Below are positions 1-7,924 of a DNA stretch of 64,000 nucleotides, in pieces; position 1 is the first letter of the stretch, and every line of letters begins with the position of its first letter. Origin of the DNA: Flavobacterium sp. FEMGT703F (GTDB lineage: Bacteria > Bacteroidota > Bacteroidia > Flavobacteriales > Flavobacteriaceae); assembly GCA_002786385.1 (NCBI GenBank), contig PGCN01000012.1, positions 1 to 64,000 of the forward strand. The letters run 5' to 3'. The position numbers and the translations under genes are program-made. The notes under the pieces are model-generated. The model worked only from the letters and a program-made list of their open reading frames with translations. It did no database searches and was not told where the DNA came from.

Positions 1-72
1 AAATAAAACGGTAAATTTAGAAACCCAAAAATTGCGCTAGAAACTTGAAACCGCCCTGACGCGACGTTGAAA
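1..72 (+). other. Possible 3' end of a cassette-type spacer, cut by the window edge
   Basis: The sequence before the first gene ends in a GCGACGTTGAAAC stretch at about 61-73. This resembles the AACGTT-type 3' box of the structured spacers at 668-798, 4768-4892 and 5511-5634. The matching 5' arm would lie outside the window, so this assignment is tentative. Confidence 0.3.
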
Positions 73-102
73 CTAGAAATAACAAAAAAGAGAAACGAAA
101 AT

Positions 103-660
103 ATGCAGATAATTTTTCTTCTAATTGGAATATTTGGCTTAATAATGTTCTATTATGGCTTTACAATATTCTTAAAAAAATATAAGTGTAAAACTCCTAT
201 TGCAGAACTTGACTTTAATGAAAATTCTAATGAAATTTATTTCAATCAAATTGGATTATATTCAATTTCTTTTATTGGCGGGAACTATGCAAATAATATT
301 GGAAATTTGGATGTAAGAATAACAAAAGATAAAGAGGATGTAGAAATTTTTGAAAAAGTCATGAAAAGTAGCTTTCTATATAAAAATAATATTGGAACTG
401 AATTCTACCAATTTAAAATCGAAAATCCAGGAATCTATAAAATGCAATTTAGCAATATCAATGATTTGGAGCTAAAACAATCAAAGTTGGCTTCTAAAAG
501 ATTGTTTCAAAATAATTTGCCAATAGAAAATGTTGGAGTTTTAGTAAAAGAAGCTATTACAAATTTCAAGTATATATCTAGTATATTACTAATGGTATTT
601 GGATTCAATATAGCTGGTTGGGGAATGATATTAGCATTTAATCCTAGTATTTTTCATTGA
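103..660 (+). CDS. Hypothetical membrane protein with N- and C-terminal membrane segments
   Basis: This 185-aa protein has a hydrophobic segment at its start (about residues 3-25) and another near its end (about 160-180). The roughly 130 residues between them are polar and Asn/Lys-rich, and probably sit in the periplasm. The frame stays open upstream to a TTG at 67, but that codon lies inside the spacer-like ACGTTGAAA sequence. The ATG at 103 leads straight into the first membrane segment, so I prefer it. I do not recognise a family. It is the first of a run of unrelated genes on the same strand, each followed by a structured spacer, so it is probably a mobile accessory gene. Its function is unknown. 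Confidence 0.65.
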   Translation: MQIIFLLIGIFGLIMFYYGFTIFLKKYKCKTPIAELDFNENSNEIYFNQIGLYSISFIGGNYANNIGNLDVRITKDKEDVEIFEKVMKSSFLYKNNIGTEFYQFKIENPGIYKMQFSNINDLELKQSKLASKRLFQNNLPIENVGVLVKEAITNFKYISSILLMVFGFNIAGWGMILAFNPSIFH

Positions 661-667
661 AACAGCC

Positions 668-798
668 GCTAACAGCGGTTATCAGCTATAGCTGGTTTTT
701 CTTGAGTTGTACTCCTTTTTTCACGCAAAAACATTATCTTAGCAGAAAGTACGCAGTTCGTTGGCTTCGCTACAGACTGATAGCCGCGAAACGTTGGC
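668..798 (+). repeat. Structured attC-like spacer, copy A
   Basis: The 5' end has GCTAAC (668-673) followed by AGCGGTTATCAG (674-685). The 3' end has CTGATAGCCGCGAAACGTTGGC (split: CTGATAGCCGCG and AAACGTTGGC, 777-798). GCTAAC pairs with GTTGGC through a G-T wobble, and GCGGTTATCAG pairs with CTGATAGCCGC. Four extra bases remain on the 3' side, and CTATAGC extends the pairing to GCTACAG. Paired boxes with an asymmetric extrahelical stretch are the known layout of integron attC sites. The middle part (about 700-760) is shared with copies B and C. Confidence 0.7.
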
Positions 799-898
799 AG
801 AAACCTTAAAAATAAATAAACAAAAATGGGGTTTTACATCAAAATACTTGACATTAATTTGATTCAATCTCTTTTTGCTATTTACATTATTTTATAAT

Positions 899-3800
899 AT
901 GAGAAATTTATTTTTTATTTTAATTACAATATATAGTATTTCAACATACTCACAATGTTTTGAATGTGCAAAAAATATTGGTGACTGGACTGATGAATCA
1001 GCTATTGACATTGAAAAAACTATTGACGGAATTGTTTATTTAGTAGATTCGAATGGCTTTGTAGCTTCTAGAATTAATAAATACGATTTTAATTGTAATT
1101 TAATATGGTCTAAAACTTTTGGATATGATGACGTAGATGTAAAGGCTGTTACAAGTGATGAACTAGGAAATATCTATATTGTTATTCATAATACAACAAG
1201 TACAAATGCAGGATTAGGACCATGGAATATTGGTGGTTTTATGATGTCTCCGGGTTTAAATTTTTACAAGTTAAATTCCTCAGGAACAATATTATGGACT
1301 AGACATATCGGCCCAAGAACTGGATATGAAATGCAAAATATTCATTATTTTCAAAATCAATTATTTGTAACAGGTACATTTTATGACAATCTGACTTTTA
1401 GTAATGGGTTGACTTTCAATTTTCCATATACGAACTATCCAAGAGCATTTATTGCAAAATATGATACTGATGGTAATTTTATAAATGCAGTTAATGATGG
1501 CAATGGAGATGATAATTTTAAATATTCAGAAATTGACAGTCAGGGAAGTATTTATTTAACACGCTCTCACTATAATGGACTAAACTCGAATATTGATAAA
1601 TTTAATTCTTCACTTCAATTAAATTGGTCAAAAGTTTTGTCTAGTTCTAATTCGAATAACACCGGTATTTATACTCCGACAGGAATAAAATTTAACAGTG
1701 AAAACAGTAAACTTTACATTTGGGGAAAAATGAACTTGACTACAACAATTTTAGGAAACACCTATTTTGTAAGTAATTCAAATGGCCTTTTTCAGAGCGC
1801 TTTGACAGAATTAAATACCACAACTGGAAATTTAGAAAACATCAAAAGATTTGACAACAACTCTTCATACGGTAATGCATTCCCTTCAGCTGTAGCTTAT
1901 GGAAGATCGGCACATATGGTGGAAAAAAATGGCTATTTGTATATTCTTACAAGTTTTAAAAACACTATTAATTTTCCTAATGGTACGGTAACGAGTACAA
2001 GCTATTCTAATGGAAATTACTTTTCAGAAGATTTGCTTTTATTTAAAATGAAATTATCAGATTTTACCAGCGAACTAATTTTCACATCTTATGGTGTTCC
2101 AAACCTTCCAAATGGTGTAACTGATCTTCCTGGCCCGATACTTTTCAATGGTGATGATTTATACTTAACAGCTACTTTTGGGAGCACACCAATGCAAATT
2201 AATGGTGCTACAATTAATAATAACAGCGGTAATAATAACCCTGATGCTATGTATTATAAGTTTAATATAAATTCACCTTCTAATCTTGGCAATATTTCTG
2301 TTCAAAACACCTGCTATAATGAGTTAACGGAATTTAATCTAAATGGTAATTATGATTCAATTATTTGGGATTTCGGAGATCCTAATTCAACAAATAATAG
2401 TTCTTCTATTGCTTCTCCCCAACATCTATTTTCTTCTTCTGGTAATTTTCATATTACAGCTACAGTAACATGTGGAAGTAATACTCAAATAGTTGAAAAA
2501 GATATTGTAATCAACAATAAACCAGTATTAAATAGTGTAAATCCTATTAGCAAGTGCGAAACAATTTCTGGCTCAGGAATTTGTTCAGAATTCGACACAT
2601 CTAATTTAAACTCATTATTAATCGGAAGTCAACAAAACGTAATTATTGAATATAGAAACTCTAATGGAGATTTAATCTCTAATCCATTGCCAAATCCTTA
2701 CACAAATATAACTATTGGAGGTGACACAATTTCAGTAAAAGCCTATTTTGCTAATAATCCTAATTGTTTTGCACAAACAAATATTCAATTTATTACATTA
2801 GCAAAACCAGCAACCCCAACTTTAACAACACCACAGACATTTTGTATTCAACAAAATGCGACATTAAACGATATTATAACAAACGGGCAAAATTTAAAAT
2901 GGTACGATTCCGCAACTGCTGGTAATTTACTCTTAAATGTTACAGGTTTAGTAGATGGTTCAACCTATTATGTTTCTCAATCAAACACAAATTGTGAAAG
3001 CTATAGAACTCCTGTTTTAATAAATATACAAAACACAACTACACCTACAGGAGCGGCAAATCAAACCTTTTGTTCAACTCAAAACCCAACTTTAAGTGAT
3101 ATTATTGCAAATGGCACTAATTTAAATTGGTATAATTCGAACTCAAGTACAATCGTTCTTGCAAATACAACTCAATTAGTAGATGGTGCCACTTATTATG
3201 CTACACAAGTAGTAAATAACTGTGAAAGTGTTAATCGTTTAGCAGTTACAGTAAATTTAATAAATACTTTAAATGCTAGTGATTATTCTGAAGCAATTTG
3301 TGATAATTTGAATGATGGTTCCGAACTAATTAATCTGCTAAATTACAACGCAAACTTAATTTCAAATATATCAAACTGTACTTTTGAATACTATTCTTCT
3401 CTCTCTGGTGCAACAAATCAAACAATTACTGATTTGATTTCTACAATATCAAATTATAATTTAACGACTGGCAATAATGCTTTTTTTGTTAGAATTACTT
3501 CAACAAATGGTTGTCATCAAATTGTTAAACTAAACATTTCATTAGCTAGCAATCCAATTATTCCTATTAATGACGTTGTTCCTATTTGCGAGAACACGGC
3601 AATATTAATTAATGCCGGTTCAGGCTTCAACAGCTACATTTGGTCAACTGGTTCTAATTCGCAAAGCATTTATATATCACAAGCTGGAAATTATTCAGTA
3701 ACGGTAACAAAAAGCTATGGCACTACTATTTGTTCCTCCACAAAAAATTTCGCGGTTGTTTTGTCAAATGTTGCAACTATTACAAGTATTGAAACACAAG

Positions 3801-4243
3801 ATTGGACGGATAACGAAAATATAATAACTGTAAATACAAGTTCAAACAGCTACGGAAATTATGAATTTTCTATTGATGGAATTAATTATCAAGATAGTAA
3901 TGTTTTTTCTGGATTAATTAGTGGAGCATATACGGTTTATGTTCGTGATAAAAATGGATGTGGCATTGCTAAAGATGAAATATTTTTGCTAATGTACCCA
4001 AAGTTTTTCACACCAAATGGAGATGGGTATAATGATACATGGGCAATTAAATTTTCGCACATCGAACCAAACTTAAAAGTAGATATTTTTGACCGATATG
4101 GTAAACTTTTAAAAAAATTAAATAATACAAATTCTTGGGATGGCAAATACAATGGTAATGAACTTCCTTCTACTGATTATTGGTTTGTAGTTACTAGAGA
4201 AAATGGTAAAGAATATAGAGGACATTTTGCTATGAAAAGATAA
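899..4243 (+). CDS. Large secreted T9SS substrate with type B (gliding-motility-associated) sorting domain
   Basis: This 1114-aa protein starts with a signal peptide ending near YSQ. Residues about 25-470 look like a WD/SBBP-type propeller region with repeated motifs such as FIAKYDTDGNF. A PKD-like segment follows around residue 490 (IIWDFGDPNST), then cysteine-bearing Ig-like modules such as WYDSATAG and WYNSNSST. The last 85 or so residues carry the type B T9SS motif (FTPNGDGYNDTW, then WDGKYNG and a final HFAMKR), which directs export across the outer membrane. The ATG at 899 gives the signal peptide; the upstream TTG at 875 does not. It probably acts at the cell surface, perhaps as an adhesin. 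It lies between two structured spacers, which is a very long gene for a cassette. The sorting domain is nearly the same as that of the gene at 22930. Confidence 0.88.
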   Translation: MRNLFFILITIYSISTYSQCFECAKNIGDWTDESAIDIEKTIDGIVYLVDSNGFVASRINKYDFNCNLIWSKTFGYDDVDVKAVTSDELGNIYIVIHNTTSTNAGLGPWNIGGFMMSPGLNFYKLNSSGTILWTRHIGPRTGYEMQNIHYFQNQLFVTGTFYDNLTFSNGLTFNFPYTNYPRAFIAKYDTDGNFINAVNDGNGDDNFKYSEIDSQGSIYLTRSHYNGLNSNIDKFNSSLQLNWSKVLSSSNSNNTGIYTPTGIKFNSENSKLYIWGKMNLTTTILGNTYFVSNSNGLFQSALTELNTTTGNLENIKRFDNNSSYGNAFPSAVAYGRSAHMVEKNGYLYILTSFKNTINFPNGTVTSTSYSNGNYFSEDLLLFKMKLSDFTSELIFTSYGVPNLPNGVTDLPGPILFNGDDLYLTATFGSTPMQINGATINNNSGNNNPDAMYYKFNINSPSNLGNISVQNTCYNELTEFNLNGNYDSIIWDFGDPNSTNNSSSIASPQHLFSSSGNFHITATVTCGSNTQIVEKDIVINNKPVLNSVNPISKCETISGSGICSEFDTSNLNSLLIGSQQNVIIEYRNSNGDLISNPLPNPYTNITIGGDTISVKAYFANNPNCFAQTNIQFITLAKPATPTLTTPQTFCIQQNATLNDIITNGQNLKWYDSATAGNLLLNVTGLVDGSTYYVSQSNTNCESYRTPVLINIQNTTTPTGAANQTFCSTQNPTLSDIIANGTNLNWYNSNSSTIVLANTTQLVDGATYYATQVVNNCESVNRLAVTVNLINTLNASDYSEAICDNLNDGSELINLLNYNANLISNISNCTFEYYSSLSGATNQTITDLISTISNYNLTTGNNAFFVRITSTNGCHQIVKLNISLASNPIIPINDVVPICENTAILINAGSGFNSYIWSTGSNSQSIYISQAGNYSVTVTKSYGTTICSSTKNFAVVLSNVATITSIETQDWTDNENIITVNTSSNSYGNYEFSIDGINYQDSNVFSGLISGAYTVYVRDKNGCGIAKDEIFLLMYPKFFTPNGDGYNDTWAIKFSHIEPNLKVDIFDRYGKLLKKLNNTNSWDGKYNGNELPSTDYWFVVTRENGKEYRGHFAMKR

Positions 4244-4250
4244 AGGCTTA

Positions 4251-4384
4251 TGCCAACACAGGTTTTACGCTATTGCGGGTATTGGGTTTAATTTAAAGTT
4301 TGTTTTGTATCTTTGAATCAGTGCTTAACAGAAATTTTTGGCTTCTTTAATCCGCAACAGTCGTAAAGCCTGAGAACGTTACCA
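4251..4384 (+). repeat. Structured attC-like spacer, copy D (different sequence, same architecture)
   Basis: The 5' end TGCCAAC (4251-4257), ACAGG and TTTTACG is matched at the 3' end by CGTAAAGCC, TGAGAAC and GTTACCA (4362-4384). The reverse complement of the 3' arm (TGGTAAC, GTTCTCA, GGCTTTACG) aligns with the 5' arm almost base for base, apart from a few unpaired 3'-side bases; pairing continues into ATTGCGG against CCGCAAC. The arms do not resemble copies A to C in sequence, only in structure. This is how attC sites behave. It follows the stop codon at 4243 by 7 bases. Confidence 0.65.
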
Positions 4385-4433
4385 GAAATGGCAACCAATA
4401 TCGCGGTTAAAACCAATTTAAATAGAAAATAAA

Positions 4434-4736
4434 ATGACAATAATTTTATCAATACTTTTAGTGTTTGCAATATTTTTGAATTTGTTTCCACCAAAAAAAC
4501 CAAACTATTTATACGGTTATCAATTGGGAAGTTCTAAAAAGAGTTTGGAACATTGGAAAGTTGCTAATAAATATGCTTCAAGTTGTTTGATTGTACTTTA
4601 TAGTTTGACGATAATACTTTCATTAATTGAATACAAACAGAAACTTGATTTGGGAATACCAATTATTACAATACTTATTATTGGATTGGTTTTGATTTAT
4701 TTTTTAGTTGAAAAAAGGCTAAAGAAATTAGACTAA
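4434..4736 (+). CDS. SdpI-like small membrane protein
   Basis: This 100-aa protein has three predicted membrane segments (about residues 3-20, 48-65 and 72-92). Between the first two it carries PKKPNYLYGYQLGSSKKS followed by EHWKVANKYAS. The YGY..G.S..S.E.W..AN pattern is typical of the SdpI family. The Bacillus SdpI protein gives immunity to the SdpC toxin, but many family members have no known partner and no toxin gene is visible here. The start is the ATG at 4434. It is a single gene between spacers D (4251-4384) and B (4768-4892), which fits a mobile cassette carrying an immunity-type function. The family call is from motif recognition only. Confidence 0.7.
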   Translation: MTIILSILLVFAIFLNLFPPKKPNYLYGYQLGSSKKSLEHWKVANKYASSCLIVLYSLTIILSLIEYKQKLDLGIPIITILIIGLVLIYFLVEKRLKKLD

Positions 4737-4767
4737 TGAAAATTGAAAACGCCACTTCTGGTAACAG

Positions 4768-4892
4768 CCGTTAACCGCTATTGCTGGATTTTCGTGGTTT
4801 CACTCCTATTTTTCACGTAAAACTATTATCTTAGCAGACAGTACGAAGTTCGTTGGCTTCGCTACAGACTGATAGCCGCGAAACGTTAGCGG
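4768..4892 (+). repeat. Structured attC-like spacer, copy B
   Basis: The 5' box CCGTTAAC (4768-4775) pairs with the 3' box GTTAGCGG (4885-4892) with one G-T wobble. Next, CGCTAT (4776-4781) pairs with ATAGCCG near 4873, leaving about six unpaired 3'-side bases. The 3' half (4846-4884) is nearly identical to copy A, and the central part shares the TTCACG and TTATCTTAGCAGA blocks with copies A and C. Confidence 0.68.
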
Positions 4893-4934
4893 TCAGCTTA
4901 ATGACGACCAGATAACAAACGACAAAATATATTT

Positions 4935-5489
4935 ATGACAAATTACGACATCGAGAACGAATTAAAACCAAATTTAAGATCGGACGAAAAACTTATCTGG
5001 ACAGGAAAGCCAAAGACTGGAATTGTGTTTAGAGGTTCGGACGCTTTTTTAATTCCTTTTAGTTTGCTTTGGGGCGGTTTTGCAGTTTTCTGGGAGACAA
5101 GTGTAATTGCGACAGACGCTCCTTTCTTTTTTAAACTTTGGGGTATTCCATTTGTTCTCGTAGGACTATATATCACAGTCGGACGATTTTTCTTGGACGC
5201 AAAAAAGAGAGCAAACACGATTTATGGACTCACTTCAGACAGAATCATAATTAAGACGGGAATATTTAGTAGCGAAATAAAATCATTAAACATTAGAACA
5301 CTTTCTGACATTACAATCAGTCAAAAGTCGGACAATAGCGGAACAATCACTCTTGGACCGACCGACTATAGATATACTATGATGCAGGGAATGGAATGGC
5401 CAGGTGCAAAACAGCCACCAAGACTTGAATTCATTGAAGATGTAAAAAGCGTTTATGACAAAATCATAGATCTGCAAAGACAAAAATAA
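4935..5489 (+). CDS. Bacterial PH domain protein (YdbT/DUF304-like)
   Basis: This 184-aa protein starts with a short soluble part containing DEKLIWTGKP, a pattern common at the N-terminus of bacterial PH (bPH) proteins. Two membrane segments follow (about residues 35-55 and 70-90), then a region with YGLTSDRIIIKTGIF and IRTLSDITI. The 'Y.LT..R...K.G....' element is typical of the bPH2 fold. Such proteins sit at the cytoplasmic membrane; a general biochemical role is not established. It starts at the ATG at 4935, 42 bases after spacer B, and ends 21 bases before spacer C. It stands alone, without operon partners. Confidence 0.75.
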   Translation: MTNYDIENELKPNLRSDEKLIWTGKPKTGIVFRGSDAFLIPFSLLWGGFAVFWETSVIATDAPFFFKLWGIPFVLVGLYITVGRFFLDAKKRANTIYGLTSDRIIIKTGIFSSEIKSLNIRTLSDITISQKSDNSGTITLGPTDYRYTMMQGMEWPGAKQPPRLEFIEDVKSVYDKIIDLQRQK

Positions 5490-5510
5490 TTACAGACAAA
5501 AAGCCAAACC

Positions 5511-5634
5511 GCTAACAGTGGTTTTCCGCTAAGCTGGTTTTTCTTGAGTTGTACTCATTTCTTCACGAAAATATTTTATCTTAGCTTACAGTTCGCTGAC
5601 TTTCCAAAAAAACCATTAGCCGAGAAACGTTGTA
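5511..5634 (+). repeat. Structured attC-like spacer, copy C
   Basis: The 5' box is GCTAAC (5511-5516) followed by AGTGGTTTTCC; the 3' end is CCATTAGCCGAG then AAACGTTGTA (5613-5634). The central block (5535-5590) is close to that of copy A, with CTGGTTTTTCTTGAGTTGTA, CTCATTT and TTATCTTAGC. The pairing of the arms is weaker than in copies A and D, so its 3' limit is less certain. Confidence 0.6.
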
Positions 5635-5656
5635 CGTCATACCAGAAAAACCCGAA

Positions 5657-6763
5657 ATGGACAAAAAGTTAAAATTGATTTACCTAATACTCATATTAAC
5701 CCTTAATTTTTCTTGTGTTAAAGAGAAAGCAACAGATAGAGAAACTAATAAGTCCGAATTGGTAACGACTGTAAAAACCGACACTCTTAAGTTCACTTCC
5801 GGAATACGTGCTGTCTTTCAGGACAGTAAAGGCAATTATTGGTTCGGAAGCCTTCAAGAAGGAGTTGCGGTTTACAATGGCAAATCATTCAAATACTTCA
5901 CTGTAAATGAAGGACTAACTGACAACCAAATCCATTCTATTCAAGAGGATAAAGAAGGCCTGATTTGGTTCAACACACAAACCGGAGTTAGCAGTTTCAA
6001 CGGTTCAACAATTACAAACCATACCAAATCTGGCAAAGAAAATTATCCAACTGTTGCACCTAATCAAGATAATGAGTCTACTACAAATAATTGGATGAAA
6101 TCAGACAGAGACTTGTGGTTTGAAGCCGGAAATAAAGCCGGAGTGTACAGATACGATGGCCAACGATTACATTATTTGGATTTTCCGCCCCAAAAACTGC
6201 TCAATCCCTATGATAATTTATTTGCTGTAACTGCTATTTCAAGAGGCAAAAACAATAGGATATGGTTTGGTACTTACGCAGGAGTTTTCGGGTATAACGG
6301 GAGTAATTTTACGATTATTAATGATGAGACGTTAGGTTATGACAGAAAAATTGAACCTTTACACATACGAAGTATTTTAGAAGATGCTAAAGGCAGACTT
6401 TGGATTGGCAATAACGGAATTGGCGTATTGCTTAAGGAAGGTGATTCAATTATAAACTTCTCAAGTAAGCATCGTTTGATTCATCCCAACAGCAAACGAA
6501 AAGGAGATAAATCTCCTAAAGGTACATTGGAACATGTTTTTACCATTGCTGAAGATAACAAAGGAAACATTTGGTTTGGAGACCGGGATGCAGGAATTTG
6601 GAAATATGATGGTCACAATTTAGAAAACTACACCACAAAAGACGGATTGACAAATGATTTCGTTCTTTCAATTTATGAAGATAAAAACAGTGTATTGTGG
6701 TTCGGCATGGCAGATGGAAGTATCTATAGGTTTAACGGAAATGCTTTTGAAAAGCAATTTTAA
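5657..6763 (+). CDS. Lipoprotein with two-component-regulator-type beta-propeller repeats
   Basis: This 368-aa protein begins with a lipoprotein signal ending in LNFSC. The rest consists of repeats of the Reg_prop type: 'I.ED..G.IWFG....GV..Y.G..F..Y....GL....'. Examples are near residues 55-75 (DSKGNYWFGSLQEGVAVYNG), 95-115, 245-260 and 300-345. In hybrid two-component systems this propeller forms the periplasmic sensor; here no membrane-kinase part follows, so the propeller stands alone on a lipid anchor. The frame opens at a TTG at 5630 inside spacer C, but the ATG at 5657 gives the lipoprotein signal. It is probably a surface or periplasmic binding protein; the ligand is unknown. Confidence 0.8.
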   Translation: MDKKLKLIYLILILTLNFSCVKEKATDRETNKSELVTTVKTDTLKFTSGIRAVFQDSKGNYWFGSLQEGVAVYNGKSFKYFTVNEGLTDNQIHSIQEDKEGLIWFNTQTGVSSFNGSTITNHTKSGKENYPTVAPNQDNESTTNNWMKSDRDLWFEAGNKAGVYRYDGQRLHYLDFPPQKLLNPYDNLFAVTAISRGKNNRIWFGTYAGVFGYNGSNFTIINDETLGYDRKIEPLHIRSILEDAKGRLWIGNNGIGVLLKEGDSIINFSSKHRLIHPNSKRKGDKSPKGTLEHVFTIAEDNKGNIWFGDRDAGIWKYDGHNLENYTTKDGLTNDFVLSIYEDKNSVLWFGMADGSIYRFNGNAFEKQF

Positions 6764-6764
6764 A

Positions 6765-6805
6765 CTACCTATACGCAAACAGTTAGGTATAGAATAACAC
6801 GTTAG
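6765..6805 (+). repeat. Short structured spacer, possible reduced attC-like site (copy E)
   Basis: CTAC (6765-6768) can pair with GTTAG (6801-6805), and CTATAC (6769-6774) pairs perfectly with GTATAG (6787-6792). Eight unpaired bases (AATAACAC) sit on the 3' side. The asymmetric order of outer box, inner stem and 3' bulge matches the longer spacers, but this site is only about 41 bases long. Confidence 0.4.
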
Positions 6806-6845
6806 AAATTACAATCAAAAACTCATTTTTAATAGGACATCAATT

Positions 6846-7367
6846 ATGAAAAAATGCTTTCTGCTAATGGCTCTGTTGGCCTTACTCGCCTGTCAAGAAT
6901 CTAAAAAAGAAATTACCGGTTTTGGTGGATTTGACATCGGGTCAGACTTATCGTCTCATAAAAAATTCGCCGATTTCAGAAATACAATGCCGGATGAATA
7001 TTTTTGTAACTCAATCGAGCTTTCAAAGGCTATCGGAATGGTCTCCAATATCAATATAACTACAGAAAACGGAAAAATCATTGAAGTTAGATTCGTCACA
7101 AATGAGCACACCAATATTGACAAGATTCGAAAACAACTCGAAACTCTAAATAACACAGAAGAAGCCGTCAATTTTAGAGATGAATTTTTATTCAAAAGTT
7201 ACACCTCAAATAAGAACGAAATTGTTTTTATCGATATTGAAAACAAAAACGAGTTGATGAAAAACGGGAAAGCAAAACATGAATTTAATTACTCCAATAA
7301 AAAAGCAATTGAGAACAACAATAAACTCATAAATACAATACTCAACAACATAACAACCAAAAAATAA
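6846..7367 (+). CDS. Hypothetical lipoprotein
   Basis: This 173-aa protein has a lipoprotein signal (MKKCFLLMALLALLAC) with the lipidated Cys at about residue 16. The mature part is charged and rich in Lys, Asn and Glu, with no repeats or membrane segments. It includes the stretch ITGFGGFDIGSDLS, which resembles the start of small secreted proteins that bind through a beta-rich fold, but I cannot name a family. It lies alone between spacer E and the remnant near 7380-7440, on the same strand as its neighbours. Function is unknown. Confidence 0.65.
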   Translation: MKKCFLLMALLALLACQESKKEITGFGGFDIGSDLSSHKKFADFRNTMPDEYFCNSIELSKAIGMVSNINITTENGKIIEVRFVTNEHTNIDKIRKQLETLNNTEEAVNFRDEFLFKSYTSNKNEIVFIDIENKNELMKNGKAKHEFNYSNKKAIENNNKLINTILNNITTKK

Positions 7368-7379
7368 TTAAACAGATTA

Positions 7380-7441
7380 CCGCACTTAAAAGACACTATC
7401 CTTGACAAAAAATCAACTACCTTAGCGCAACGTCAAATGAT
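7380..7441 (+). repeat. Degenerate spacer remnant
   Basis: The stretch CTACCTTAGCGCAACGTCA (about 7417-7435) resembles the TTATCTTAGC core of copies A to C followed directly by an AACGT-type 3' end. I find no convincing matching 5' arm. It may be an eroded cassette boundary. Confidence 0.3.
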
Positions 7442-7480
7442 TACAAGTAACCAACAGCAAAATCACTAATCACTCAAACT

Positions 7481-7909
7481 ATGGCACTAATAAACCCGCA
7501 TATCAACTTTAACGGAAACGCTGAAGAAGCCTTTTTGTTCTACCAATCTGTATTTGGAGGCAATTTCACCAAACTGATGCGTTTCAAAGACTTGTCGAGT
7601 CCGGAATTTCCAGTACCGGAACACGATGCAGAGAAAATAATGCTCATCGCCTTGGCTATTGGACCAAACGAATTATTGGCCAATGATGTTCCTGAGATTT
7701 TAGGCAAAACAAACGAAAATGAAAACCGGAGTAAAATTTCCGTCAGCACGGAAAGCAAAGCAGAAGCCGAAAAACTATTTTATGGTCTTTCCGAAGGTGG
7801 TCAAGTTGAGATGCCTATCGCTGATAGCCCATGGGGAACATACTTCGGCATGTTCCGCGACAAATACGGCATAGAATGGATGATAGAATTCAATAGCGCT
7901 AACCTCTAA
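7481..7909 (+). CDS. VOC-superfamily (PhnB-like) protein
   Basis: This 142-aa protein has the pattern of PhnB/YdeN-type vicinal-oxygen-chelate proteins: INPHINFNGNAEEAFLFYQS at the start, then YYQSVFGG-like VFGGNFTKLMRF, and near the end DSPWGTYFGMFRDKYGIEWM. The members of this group are cytoplasmic dimers of repeated beta-alpha-beta-beta-beta units; the reaction of most is unknown. The usual metal ligands are not clear here. The start is the ATG at 7481. The next gene begins 15 bases after its stop, so the two are probably co-transcribed. Confidence 0.85.
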   Translation: MALINPHINFNGNAEEAFLFYQSVFGGNFTKLMRFKDLSSPEFPVPEHDAEKIMLIALAIGPNELLANDVPEILGKTNENENRSKISVSTESKAEAEKLFYGLSEGGQVEMPIADSPWGTYFGMFRDKYGIEWMIEFNSANL

Positions 7910-7924
7910 AAAATGTTATTATTT

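Noticed and set aside
661..900. Insertion sequence or MITE in the first spacers
   Set aside because: No transposase, no target-site duplication and no clean terminal repeats of constant sequence; the box-and-stem pattern and varying arms fit attC-like sites better.
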